Shown in pieces: positions 44,342 through 52,535 of a DNA stretch of 64,000 bases. The notes under the pieces are model-generated. The model did no database searches and was not told the origin of the DNA. It was given only the letters and a program-made list of their open reading frames with translations. Position numbers and translations under genes: made by a program. How positions within the stretch are numbered: the first letter of the stretch is position 1; every line of letters begins with the position of its first letter. This stretch comes from Gammaproteobacteria bacterium (GTDB lineage: Bacteria > Pseudomonadota > Gammaproteobacteria > Burkholderiales > Rhodocyclaceae). The stretch spans positions 1 to 64,000 of the forward strand of contig JAHJVE010000016.1 of the NCBI GenBank assembly GCA_018828385.1, written 5' to 3'.

Positions 44342-44842
44342 ATGCTCGCAGATTTATTCACCAAAACAGGGGCTGTTTTTTCGCCCTGCAAGACCTACCG
44401 ATACCGACTGTGGCGGACATGGGACGCTTCGAGAAAGCCCATCGTATTTCTGATGCTCAACCCGTCCATTGCGGACGAGAATCAGAACGACCCGACTGTA
44501 GAACGCTGCCAACGGCGAGCCATGTCGATGGGTTTCGGAGGGCTCCAGGTGGTTAATATCTTCAGGCTTGTTTCAACGGATCCACAGGGGCTCTATACCT
44601 GCGATGACCCGGTGGGGCCGGAGAACAACGAAGCCATCCTGGAAGCGGTGAAAGATGCAGGGATGGTTGTTTGTGCCTGGGGCACGCATGGCGAGCATGT
44701 GAATCGTGCGCGGGAGGTTGTGGAGCTACTGAAGTCCGCCGGGGTCAGCCCGCAGTGCCTCGGCCAGAATGCTGATGGCAGCCCGAAACACCCTCTCTAC
44801 GTGAGCTATGCGGTGTCACCGGTGGCGTACGATCTCCTCTGA
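44342..44842 (+). CDS. DUF1643 domain-containing protein
   Basis: 166 residues. DUF1643 hallmarks PIVFLMLNPSIADENQNDPT, RRAMSMGFGGLQVVNIFRLV and VVCAWGTHG are all present, plus the C-terminal LGQNADGSPKHPLYV. Function is unknown; the fold is thought to be related to uracil-DNA glycosylase-like or nucleotide-binding proteins. It converges with the exonuclease gene. Confidence 0.88.
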   Translation: MLADLFTKTGAVFSPCKTYRYRLWRTWDASRKPIVFLMLNPSIADENQNDPTVERCQRRAMSMGFGGLQVVNIFRLVSTDPQGLYTCDDPVGPENNEAILEAVKDAGMVVCAWGTHGEHVNRAREVVELLKSAGVSPQCLGQNADGSPKHPLYVSYAVSPVAYDLL

Positions 44843-44863
44843 GACCGTGCCGCCATCGGGTCA

Positions 44864-45913
44864 TTATCCGCGGATCAGATAAGCGAGGGTCGCGCCGACC
44901 GCAAAGGCGACAGCAACCGCCCAGGCAGGCACGCCCCCTTTGGCCTTGGCCAGCAACTCGCTTGCTGTCTGAAGTTGGGCCTGTGCCGTGTTCCGCTCCT
45001 TCTCCAGTGCCTCCATGCGTTCCTTGGCCAGTCTGAGGTCCTTGCCGGCGTCACCGAGCAAACGCTGTCTCTGCTGGACTCGCTCCCTGACGTAAGCGCC
45101 TGCTTGGGCCGGCGTATTGGCCGAAAAGTCGCAGAAGAGATCGAGGAGGGTAGCATTTCCAGTATGGCCAAGGCCGACAACCCGATGCGCTTGCTGACTG
45201 GACAATGCGGTCACCACGCGCGGATCGTCGAAAACCTCGAAGTCCGCGGCGTCGCCGCCCCCTCGAATGATCATCACGATATCGTCCGAGTTGGCATCCC
45301 GGATCGCGGTAGCGATCGCCACGGGGTCAAGCATGTTCACCTTCACCGGGAATACCCCGACCGAATCGCCCAGCTTGGATAGCTCGGCCATGCAGTCCTG
45401 TGTCACCTGGGCTGCGGCGGAGTTGGAATGGATGAGCGTTACGGACACGGAATCCCGGTCCGGGAAGGGCACCCGGCGCATCGGGATCGACCGTAGGCGC
45501 TCGATGGTCATCCGGCCCTGCTGGGCAACTTCCGTCTTGGCCGCCTGCTCCTGGTCGCCCAGTTCGATGTCGGTGGCCACCAGGCGCACCTCAAGACCGT
45601 AATTCGTGGAGCGCACCGCAAGCCGCCCCGTCGCAATGACAAGGTGTCCAGGTAGAACACCACGGCTTGCCACCAGCGAGGCCAGGATCTCAACCTTGGC
45701 TTGGGAGCCGCCGTCATCGACGATCTTTGCACCGTAGTAGCTCTTGCCGCTCGCCCGACCGGGATCTGTCCAACGTCCATGCAGGCGGATCATGCCGCCC
45801 AGTTCGGGCAGTTCGCTGGCCGCAAGTCGCTCCAGAAGGAGGGTCGTGAATTGCTGAAGGGTGCCGGGGGAGACGTCGGCAAATTGACTTGTGGCAGGTA
45901 GCGGCGCGTTCAT
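44864..45913 (-). CDS. Exonuclease VII large subunit-like protein with C-terminal membrane helix
   Basis: 349 residues. An OB-fold-like N-terminus (GMIRLHGRWTD...YYGAKIVDDG) precedes the XseA catalytic pattern: VTLIHSNSAAAQVTQD, DIVMIIRGGGDAADFEVFDD near 211-230 and VVGLGHTGNATLLDLFCDFS. A coiled coil (about 285-320) leads to a final membrane helix (VPAWAVAVAFAVGATLAYLI), absent from ordinary XseA. No XseB gene is nearby. The start at 45913 overlaps the upstream stop. Confidence 0.75.
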   Translation of the reverse strand: MNAPLPATSQFADVSPGTLQQFTTLLLERLAASELPELGGMIRLHGRWTDPGRASGKSYYGAKIVDDGGSQAKVEILASLVASRGVLPGHLVIATGRLAVRSTNYGLEVRLVATDIELGDQEQAAKTEVAQQGRMTIERLRSIPMRRVPFPDRDSVSVTLIHSNSAAAQVTQDCMAELSKLGDSVGVFPVKVNMLDPVAIATAIRDANSDDIVMIIRGGGDAADFEVFDDPRVVTALSSQQAHRVVGLGHTGNATLLDLFCDFSANTPAQAGAYVRERVQQRQRLLGDAGKDLRLAKERMEALEKERNTAQAQLQTASELLAKAKGGVPAWAVAVAFAVGATLAYLIRG

Positions 45914-46455
45914 CAGGCAGCCTCCTTCTTGAATTTGGGTGGCCAGGTATCCTCGTCGACCTTGCCGCCGGCGCGAACAAAGTCGATGTAGTCGAGGACA
46001 TGGGTGTTGATCTGGCGTGCCTTCAGGTCCCAGGCGTAACCGAGGGCGGCCAGTAACCGCTCCTCCGTGCGTCCATGCAGGACCAAGCCAGCGGCCTTGG
46101 CTCGCCGCCACAGCAGGAGGTCGAATCGAATGTCGTAGGCCTCGCACAGTTCGACCGCATTCTCGTGATGAGGGTGGCTTGCCTCATAGACCCGTTGCTC
46201 AAGTATCCAAGACGCAAGGGCGAAGCCGAACTTGCGGTTGCTGACCAGTCGCTTCCGTTTTTTTGCCCAAGCAAGGGCACAACCCGGACAGACGAAGGCC
46301 GATTCATCGTTGGCGAGGGTGAAGGGGATGTACCCGTCGATGTCCGTGTGGAGATTCGACCGGGTGTTGTGTGGTTCTTCGCAGTTCGGGCAGAAGGCGA
46401 TCCCAAGTTTCTGGAAGGCCTTCTCGTACCGCTGCAGGGTCTTTTCGATGTCCAT
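45913..46455 (-). CDS. Unknown zinc-ribbon protein coupled to the exonuclease
   Basis: 180 residues. FCPNCEEPHN and FVCPGCALAW form a four-cysteine zinc ribbon in the first 60 residues. The remainder is helical. ATG at 46455 has AAAGGA before it. Its stop and the start of the exonuclease-like gene share bases (ATGA), so the two proteins are made together and may interact. Confidence 0.65.
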   Translation of the reverse strand: MDIEKTLQRYEKAFQKLGIAFCPNCEEPHNTRSNLHTDIDGYIPFTLANDESAFVCPGCALAWAKKRKRLVSNRKFGFALASWILEQRVYEASHPHHENAVELCEAYDIRFDLLLWRRAKAAGLVLHGRTEERLLAALGYAWDLKARQINTHVLDYIDFVRAGGKVDEDTWPPKFKKEAA

Positions 46456-46513
46456 GATGCGTCCTTTCACGCCGAAGTTATCAGACCGGACCGGGCAAAT
46501 CTGGTTTTTGTCT

Positions 46514-47515
46514 CTAAACGAGCTGGGCTGCTCGCAGTTCGGACTTCATGTATGCGTAAAAGAGTGGTCCGCAGGCAATTCCGGGCAACCCAAAGGCTGT
46601 TTCCATGACCAGCATCGCCAGCAGCAGCTCCCAGGTCTTGGCACTGATCTGATGGCCCAGAATCCGGCCCGACAGGAAGAATTCAACCTTGTGCAGAGCG
46701 ACCAGGAAGGCCAGAGACGCCAAAGCGGCAGGGAAGGAGACCGATGCGCTGACCACAAAGATGATTGTGTTCGAGGTCAGGTTCCCGATCACCGGCAGGC
46801 AGCACACGATGAGGGTGATCACCAGCATCGTCTTCACGAACGGCAGATGAATGCCGCACAGCGGTAGCACGACAGCCAGATAGATCCCCGTGAAGAAGGT
46901 ATTCACACAGGAAATCTTGCCTTGGCCGATGAATACTTGTTCAAAGGATCGTTCGAAGGTGGCAACGCGCTGGCGCAAGGCCACGGCCAAGGCCCCTTCT
47001 GATGGATCGCACCGACGAGTGACCGCGATCAGGGCGCCAAGGATTCCCCCAACCAGGACATGGACCAGGGAGATCGCCAGTTCCTTTCCGATGCCCTGAA
47101 GTTCGGCCGTATGCTCGTGCAGCCAGCCTACGACCAAGGTTCTCAAGCTGTCCGCAGAGGATGGCAGGCGTTCCACGATCCAAGGCGGAAGGATGTCGTT
47201 GGCGTCGTCGATGATGTCCGCCAGGTGCTCCCATAGCTCGGGTAGGCCCGACGTGTTCCCGTTCTTCAGCAGCCCGATCAGGGCAACGGCCCCCAGACTC
47301 ACCAGGAGGACGGCGACGGCTGCCACAATGATCGATGCCGCGAGGTGCGATGCTCGTCCTTTGCTGAGGCGGTAAAGCCACGGCGACATCTTATCGATGA
47401 TGACGAAGACCAGCAGGCCAGCAAACAGGGCCGGTACCAAATGGAGATGTAGGGTCAGGAACAGCAGGACGGCAGCGATGAGGTAGCTGGCAGTTTGAAT
47501 GGCGATCTGGGGCAT
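46514..47515 (-). CDS. AI-2E-type (PerM family) membrane permease
   Basis: 333 residues, seven to eight membrane segments in the family's pattern: two near the N-terminus, a periplasmic helical insert, then LPFVKTMLVITLIVCCLPVIG and the conserved GRILGHQISAKTWELLLAML segment. Family members are exporters or permeases of diverse substrates. It heads the minus-strand trio with the zinc ribbon and exonuclease-like genes. Confidence 0.85.
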   Translation of the reverse strand: MPQIAIQTASYLIAAVLLFLTLHLHLVPALFAGLLVFVIIDKMSPWLYRLSKGRASHLAASIIVAAVAVLLVSLGAVALIGLLKNGNTSGLPELWEHLADIIDDANDILPPWIVERLPSSADSLRTLVVGWLHEHTAELQGIGKELAISLVHVLVGGILGALIAVTRRCDPSEGALAVALRQRVATFERSFEQVFIGQGKISCVNTFFTGIYLAVVLPLCGIHLPFVKTMLVITLIVCCLPVIGNLTSNTIIFVVSASVSFPAALASLAFLVALHKVEFFLSGRILGHQISAKTWELLLAMLVMETAFGLPGIACGPLFYAYMKSELRAAQLV

Positions 47516-47719
47516 TTACGGACTTCTCCTGATGCTGGGAGTGTAGGGACGGGCTACCCGGTTTGCTGTAACGGCCCGTCATGGCCAATGACCATTTGTC
47601 ATCGCCGCCGGATTCACACGGCATCCCAACAAGCCGCAGATTTTTGTTGAATCCAGTCCGTAACGGAAGGCGAAAACTGCGCCAAAAAAGGTGGTCCAGC
47701 GTCAGGAATGGTCAGGCGC

Positions 47720-47759
47720 ACTTATTCCAAACGTGCATAGCTCAGGTTGGCAAACTGGT
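47720..47759 (+). promoter_or_regulatory. Bipartite repeated element, copy 3
   Basis: ACTTATTCCAAA, 17 bp, GGCAAACTGGT, ending 26 bp before the nuclease start at 47786. Both halves and the spacing are identical to copy 4 at 51817, while the 17-bp spacers are unrelated, which argues against recent duplication. Confidence 0.7.
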
Positions 47760-47785
47760 GGCAGATGAGAAATCAGGAGGCCGTC

Positions 47786-48676
47786 ATGAACGCCGCAACA
47801 GCACCAGAAACCGAAGCCCTTGCCCTTGCCGCTGTCAGCGACGAACCGCTGCCCAGCTTGCTGGAGTTGTTCGGCTCGCTGCATTGCCGGCCTGATGTTC
47901 CCAACCACGTTTACCACGCCGACCGCTCTTGTGTATCCGTCTCCGGGCTGAAAGAAATTCTGCGCTCGCCGGATCATTTCCAAGCCTATTTGCAGGGCGC
48001 CAGCCGGAAGGAAACGCCGGCCATGTTCCTTGGCACGGCAGTTCATACCCGCCTCCTCGAGCCCCATCTGTATGACACGGAATATGTGGTGGCGCCGATC
48101 TCTGACAAGCGGCTGAAGGAATACAAGGAATTCGAGGTGGCGAACGCCAACAAGAAGATCCTCACGCCGGACCAGATGATCGTGATTGAAGGAATTGCCC
48201 AGAGTGTCGCGCGTCATACCTCGGCAACCACCCTGCTTCGCGCTGGCCTTGTCGAGCACACCATCATTTGGCAAGACGAGGAAACCGGCATTTGGGTAAA
48301 GATCCGGCCAGATTGCCTTTGCGTCGATTTCGACACTGGCATTTGCCTCGACGTGAAGAAGACCACGGATGCTTCCCGCAGGGCTTTCAGGCTGTCGTGC
48401 GAACGCTATCTCTACGACATTCAGGCTGCCGCCTATTTGGAAGGGTTGCGCCAAGTCTTCAAGCGCGACTTCGATTTCGTGTTCCTTGCCGTTGAGGAAG
48501 ACGCTCCCTACGGATGCGCGCTTTATGGCGCTCCCGACGAGATGCTGCAAGACGGACAGCGCCAGTTCCGGCGCGCCCTGAAGGAACTCAAACGCTGCCG
48601 CGAATCCGGCCTCTGGCCTTCCTATCAGCCGGACGGTGATTACGAACTCCTCGAGTGGCGCCCCCGCCGCTACTGA
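47786..48676 (+). CDS. PD-(D/E)XK exonuclease, RecE-like
   Basis: 296 residues. The pattern of the exodeoxyribonuclease VIII-like domain is present: VSGLKEILRSPDHFQ, MFLGTAVHTRLLEP, then IRPDCLCVDFDTGICLDVKK (Asp and Asp-X-Lys) and YDIQAAAYLEGL. Such enzymes resect 5' ends for single-strand annealing. ATG 47786 follows CAGGAGGCC. Downstream genes on the same strand are probably co-transcribed. Confidence 0.85.
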   Translation: MNAATAPETEALALAAVSDEPLPSLLELFGSLHCRPDVPNHVYHADRSCVSVSGLKEILRSPDHFQAYLQGASRKETPAMFLGTAVHTRLLEPHLYDTEYVVAPISDKRLKEYKEFEVANANKKILTPDQMIVIEGIAQSVARHTSATTLLRAGLVEHTIIWQDEETGIWVKIRPDCLCVDFDTGICLDVKKTTDASRRAFRLSCERYLYDIQAAAYLEGLRQVFKRDFDFVFLAVEEDAPYGCALYGAPDEMLQDGQRQFRRALKELKRCRESGLWPSYQPDGDYELLEWRPRRY

Positions 48677-48698
48677 ACCCCGATTTACAGGACCTCTC

Positions 48699-49256
48699 AT
48701 GCTTGCCAAAGACTTTGCGAAAACGGTCGTCCACGACGCCGAGACCTCCCTGACCGTGGCGATCTCCCCCTGCTGCTGGATGTACCCGAACTACCCGTTC
48801 CAGATTCAGGTGCATATTGCCGAGACAGGCGATCACACCATCACCAGCAAGAAGGGGCTGTCCTTTGCGGACGCCACCGAGGCCGATGTAGATGAACTGG
48901 TCGCATCCCTGTCGATCGTGCGCTGCCCACGTTGTCAATCGCCGATGTTCGAGCGGACCGGCAACGAGGCCCACAACCCGGACAAGCTTTGCTCCAAGTG
49001 CATCCTCGCTGACCTCAACGAGCAGTACGAGGTTGCCAAGAAGAAGGCCGAGGAAAAGCAGCAGAAGGAGGACGCAAAGATGAAGGCGCAGGGCTACACC
49101 CACCGCATCAATGCGCGCATCCACCCCGCCGCCACCGGCGATGACTACCAAGTGGTCATGTACGCCAGCCGGCGACCGACGAACGCCTCCATGAAGGCCC
49201 AGCTCCGCAAGCTGGGCAGCGAGGTTTTCGACGATTACTTCATCACCAAACTTTAA
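48699..49256 (+). CDS. Unknown zinc-ribbon protein
   Basis: 185 residues. RCPRCQSPMFERTG and LCSKCILADL give a CxxC-CxxC zinc ribbon in the middle, followed by a charged coiled coil (VAKKKAEEKQQKEDAKMKAQ). The C-terminal region is basic. Probably nucleic-acid associated, and it lies 22 bp after the RecE-like gene. Confidence 0.65.
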   Translation: MLAKDFAKTVVHDAETSLTVAISPCCWMYPNYPFQIQVHIAETGDHTITSKKGLSFADATEADVDELVASLSIVRCPRCQSPMFERTGNEAHNPDKLCSKCILADLNEQYEVAKKKAEEKQQKEDAKMKAQGYTHRINARIHPAATGDDYQVVMYASRRPTNASMKAQLRKLGSEVFDDYFITKL

Positions 49257-49270
49257 CCCGAGGAGAAACC

Positions 49271-49510
49271 ATGCCAGTTCTGCTCTTTCCCCTGCTGTTG
49301 GCTGCCATCCTGTTCCTGACGCCGCTGTCCTTCCTTACTGTGCCTCCTGTCCCGGCGCCGGCTCCGGTGCCTTATGCGAGCGAACAGGTCGTTCAGATGC
49401 ATTACACCAAGGGCGGTGTCGTTCAGATCAACACGGCTACGGGCGCGACCCGCTTCACCCCGTACCGCTTGGTTCCGGAGCTTGATCGACGTACGACCAA
49501 CCGCGCTTGA
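49271..49510 (+). CDS. Small membrane-anchored protein
   Basis: 79 residues: one N-terminal hydrophobic segment (LLFPLLLAAILFLTPLSFLT), a Pro/Ala linker and a short polar domain. AGGAGAAACC precedes the ATG. The next gene starts 2 bp after its stop. Confidence 0.6.
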   Translation: MPVLLFPLLLAAILFLTPLSFLTVPPVPAPAPVPYASEQVVQMHYTKGGVVQINTATGATRFTPYRLVPELDRRTTNRA

Positions 49511-49512
49511 TC

Positions 49513-50292
49513 ATGTTGCAAGGAACTCTCCCTCTCGACTTCAGCCAATGCCAGCGTTGGCGCAATGGTTGCGAGCGTTGGCGTCCTGCCGGTGAACTCT
49601 TCAATCCGCGCTATGCCAGTGTGCAGCGGATCGACACGGCTACGGCCAAGGCTTTCGTCCAGGATCACCACTACTCGCACTCTTTTCCGGCTTCCCGGGT
49701 CAATGCCGGTCTCTTCGTGAAGAAGCCGTTCCAGAAAGAGATACTGGCCGGGTGCGCCACCTTCAGCGTGCCCATGACCCAAGCAGTAGTACCAGCGCTC
49801 CTAGATGGACTGCAGCCGTCTCTGGGCGTCGAACTGGGCCGCTTTGTGCTGCTTGATGAGGTCGAGGCAAACGGGGAGACCTGGACCTTGGCCCGGGCCT
49901 TCAAGGTGCTGCGCGAGGCTCTGCCGGCGATCCGCGGCGTGGTCAGCTACTGCGACCCCGAGCCCCGCTACTCCAAGACCGGTGAGCTGGTGAAGAAAGG
50001 CCACGTCGGGACGATCTACCGTGCCCACAACGCGACCCCGCGCGGCCGCTCCAAGCCCCGGACATTGCTCCTCGCCCCCGATGGGTCGGTGGCCAACGAA
50101 CGCGCTCTATCCAAGCTGCGCAATGGCGAGTCCGGCGCGAACTACGTGGAGGTCATGCTGCGCTCGATGGGGGCTGAGGCACGTCGCCTGAGCGAGTCCG
50201 GTGCCGATTACGTTCGCTGGCTCATCGACACCGGATTCTTGCGGCGAAAAAAACACCCCGGGAACCTGGCCTTCTCTTGGAACCTAAAATGA
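49513..50292 (+). CDS. Mom-family DNA modification protein (adenine hypermodification)
   Basis: 259 residues. The GNAT-like Mom pattern is visible: FVQDHHYSHSFPASRVNAGL, VELGRFVLLDEVEANGETWT, LARAFKVLREALPAIRGVVS and YCDPEPR. Phage Mu Mom converts DNA adenine to a carbamoylmethyl form and so protects DNA from restriction. ATG 49513 is used; a TTG six bases earlier is possible. The last 4 bp overlap the DpdA-like gene. Activity and base specificity here are inferred from the family. Confidence 0.85.
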   Translation: MLQGTLPLDFSQCQRWRNGCERWRPAGELFNPRYASVQRIDTATAKAFVQDHHYSHSFPASRVNAGLFVKKPFQKEILAGCATFSVPMTQAVVPALLDGLQPSLGVELGRFVLLDEVEANGETWTLARAFKVLREALPAIRGVVSYCDPEPRYSKTGELVKKGHVGTIYRAHNATPRGRSKPRTLLLAPDGSVANERALSKLRNGESGANYVEVMLRSMGAEARRLSESGADYVRWLIDTGFLRRKKHPGNLAFSWNLK

Positions 50293-51137
50293 CTTGGCTC
50301 GATCTCCCGTTCCGCTCTGGCATGTCCAGCAAATCCGACCTTCGCGGGGCTATCGAAGCCGGCGTCCCGGTGGGAGTCGTCGCCGGCCTGTTGACCACTT
50401 CGGCCATGGTGATGGTGATCCCGCGCTACCTCGACCGGGGTGGGAAGGTCTTTGTCGACTCGGGGGCCTTCGGGGCCTTCTTGAGCGGCGAGGACATGGA
50501 CTGGCGCGAGATCATGTCCCGGTACCAGACGCTGGCCAACATGACCGATCACCCCGAAAACCTGTATGTCGTCGCTCCGGACAAGGTGGGGGACCAGGCC
50601 GGCACCATGGCGGTCCTTGAGGCCTGGGCCCCAAAGGTCCGTGCGTTGGTCGACGAAGGCTGCCAAGTCATCGTCCCGATCCAGGCGGGGAGTCTCCCTG
50701 GGCAAGAGATGATCGAGCGCGCGGCCGCCCTGCTTGGAACCCGCAAGTTCATCGTGGGCGTCCCTTCAAACCGGGCTGCAATGTCCATCGAAGAATGCCG
50801 GACGCTCCGGCATGCCGCCTTCCACATCCTGGGCCGGGTCCAGGCTGACGAGGAGCAGATCGAGCGGATCTACGCCCTTCGGGAAGGCAATCCCTGCGCA
50901 CAGATCAATGCCGATGCGAACTGGCTGCGTAGCCGTATGGACACAGTTCGCAAGGGCACCGAAGCCGAGCGCGAGCTTCGCAGTGCGGCGGCATTGGCCC
51001 GGGCGCTACCTCCGGTGCTGCTGATTGACCATCCGCGTGTGGAGGCCGTTCGCCGGGCATTGGAAGAGGATGAGGACTGGGGAGCCAAACCTGCCCCCCG
51101 GCGGAACGACCAGCTCGAACTGGTGTTGGCGGCCTAG
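50289..51137 (+). CDS. tRNA-guanine transglycosylase/DpdA-like protein
   Basis: 282 residues, translationally coupled to the Mom-like gene. Features recalling the TGT barrel are KVFVDSGAFGAFLSG (DSG loop near 57-59), LYVVAPDKVGDQAGT, VIVPIQAGSLPG (like the VQGG loop) and KFIVGVPSNRAAMS. TGT paralogues called DpdA insert 7-deazaguanines into DNA. No queuosine precursor synthesis genes are nearby. The zinc-site cysteines of TGT are not seen, so substrate and reaction are open. Confidence 0.6.
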   Translation: MTWLDLPFRSGMSSKSDLRGAIEAGVPVGVVAGLLTTSAMVMVIPRYLDRGGKVFVDSGAFGAFLSGEDMDWREIMSRYQTLANMTDHPENLYVVAPDKVGDQAGTMAVLEAWAPKVRALVDEGCQVIVPIQAGSLPGQEMIERAAALLGTRKFIVGVPSNRAAMSIEECRTLRHAAFHILGRVQADEEQIERIYALREGNPCAQINADANWLRSRMDTVRKGTEAERELRSAAALARALPPVLLIDHPRVEAVRRALEEDEDWGAKPAPRRNDQLELVLAA

Positions 51138-51176
51138 CCGGCCGTTGGCCCAGCCAGATAAGGTAGCATTGCGTCC

Positions 51177-51425
51177 ATGAGCGAACAGACCCTTACCGAG
51201 CACCTGTACGGTACGCCGGCGAAGCCCTGGGTGCGGCCTGACGGCACGGTGATCGCCTGCACAGAGAAGCTGAAAACCATGCGGGAAAACCTCGAGGAAC
51301 TGCGACAGATCGCCCAGGACGCGCTTGAGGATGCCGTTCTGATGGGCTGCGACGAAGGCCAGGTCAAGGAAGCCCTGATTCACTTGGTTCAAACCTTGAG
51401 TTCCGGATACGCCCCGGCAGACTGA
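51177..51425 (+). CDS. Small unknown protein
   Basis: 82 residues, mostly one long amphipathic helix (EKLKTMRENLEELRQIAQDA) with an acidic end. No motif. It precedes the zinc-finger gene by 4 bp. Confidence 0.55.
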   Translation: MSEQTLTEHLYGTPAKPWVRPDGTVIACTEKLKTMRENLEELRQIAQDALEDAVLMGCDEGQVKEALIHLVQTLSSGYAPAD

Positions 51426-51429
51426 TTCT

Positions 51430-51747
51430 ATGAAATCGCGCCAAACCCCGCACCGCCGCAAGGATGACGGGCTCATCGTCCGCATTACCTGCCCTCTCTG
51501 TGGCAACCGATTTTCGCTGTCCCGTGCGGTCAAGCACCGCAACAAGCACCATGAAGACTTGAGCCTCCAGGATTTCGAGGCCCAGATTGCCGACGCTCTG
51601 AAATCTGGTCAGCTTGACTACAAAGCCACCAGAACGGACAAACGGGACCTCCCCACGGCAACCGCCGCTCTGAAGGAGCGTTCCAAGCTGGTCGTCACCG
51701 ACTCCCCGCGCATCGTCTCCGGCGGTAGCTTCGGGTTGAAAAAGTAG
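51430..51747 (+). CDS. Small C2H2-type zinc-finger protein
   Basis: 105 residues. CPLCGNRFSLSRAVKHRNKHH near 20-41 is a CxxC...HxxxH finger. The remainder is basic. Probably binds nucleic acid. It lies downstream of the Mom/DpdA-like pair and could act as its regulator, as the zinc protein Com does for Mu mom, but this is only an analogy. Confidence 0.6.
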   Translation: MKSRQTPHRRKDDGLIVRITCPLCGNRFSLSRAVKHRNKHHEDLSLQDFEAQIADALKSGQLDYKATRTDKRDLPTATAALKERSKLVVTDSPRIVSGGSFGLKK

Positions 51748-51816
51748 CCCCCTTCCCGTTGAAACCCTTACCCGGCGGTCCTTTGCGGACAAGCTGGGTA
51801 TTCGCATTTCGCTAGA

Positions 51817-51856
51817 ACTTATTCCAAAAAAATGACTTCCCGCTAGGCAAACTGGT
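51817..51856 (+). promoter_or_regulatory. Bipartite repeated element, copy 4
   Basis: ACTTATTCCAAA, 17 bp, GGCAAACTGGT, ending 31 bp before ATG 51888. It heads the run of genes that includes the AcrVA2-like protein. Confidence 0.7.
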
Positions 51857-51887
51857 TCCCGTCATCCACAACAACAGTCCGAGTCCA

Positions 51888-52085
51888 ATGGACCAATTTG
51901 ACGAGAACCATACGGCCTACACCAGCGACCCACGGTATCCGGCCATCGAGAAAAAAGTGAAGGCCACGGGGTTCCGCAAGGCTACCCCAGCAGAAGTCCG
52001 TGCCAGCGCCAACAAGCATCCGGGATACCCCGATCTTCACTGTGCCTATGGGGGCCTCTGGGTCAAGGAGGTTCCTGTCGCATGA
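51888..52085 (+). CDS. Small unknown protein
   Basis: 65 residues, basic, first gene behind the repeated element. The segment FRKATPAEVRASANKHPGYP has no known match. It overlaps the next gene by 4 bp. Confidence 0.55.
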   Translation: MDQFDENHTAYTSDPRYPAIEKKVKATGFRKATPAEVRASANKHPGYPDLHCAYGGLWVKEVPVA

Positions 52086-52258
52086 CCGAGGAAATCAACA
52101 ACCACCTCCGCGAGCTAATCAGGGACAACTGGGGGATGAGTATGCGTGAAATCGAACAGGCCACCGGCTGGCCACGCCGGATGCTCCAGCGCACTTTGGG
52201 TGCCATGGAAAGTCAGCGAATGATTCGCAACGAGGAGGGCCGTTATGTTGCCCGTTGA
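52082..52258 (+). CDS. Small winged-helix-like protein (58 aa)
   Basis: 58 codons starting at ATG 52082. MSMREIEQATGWPRRMLQRT followed by MESQRMIRNEEGRYVAR has the look of one winged helix-turn-helix. It overlaps its neighbours on both sides (4 and 14 bp), which supports translation. It may be an Aca-like repressor of the anti-CRISPR-like operon, an inference from position. Confidence 0.6.
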   Translation: MTEEINNHLRELIRDNWGMSMREIEQATGWPRRMLQRTLGAMESQRMIRNEEGRYVAR

Positions 52259-52535
52259 GGTACGCGACCCGACTATTCGGGTCATCATCCCGAGCGAAGA
52301 AGACCGCCTGTACGACGTAGCGGAGAGGGCGCTTGCCGATCAGATGTACGTCATCCATAACGGATCGACCGTCTTGGTATGCAGCATCATCCCGGCCGGG
52401 TGGAAAAAGCTGGCCGTGAAAGACAAAACCCCCAAAAAACTCCCACAAATCAACCATTCCTCCGCGATAGGTGGTGTTTTGAGCGGTGTTCCTGTGTTGC
52501 CGGTGCTTTCGGCTCCCTTGAAAATTGGTGCGTGA
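52245..52535 (+). CDS. Small unknown protein
   Basis: 96 residues, beta-rich N-terminal half (DPTIRVIIPSEEDRLYDVAE), low-complexity hydrophobic C-terminus. Its stop shares a base with the next start (TGATG). Confidence 0.5.
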   Translation: MLPVEVRDPTIRVIIPSEEDRLYDVAERALADQMYVIHNGSTVLVCSIIPAGWKKLAVKDKTPKKLPQINHSSAIGGVLSGVPVLPVLSAPLKIGA

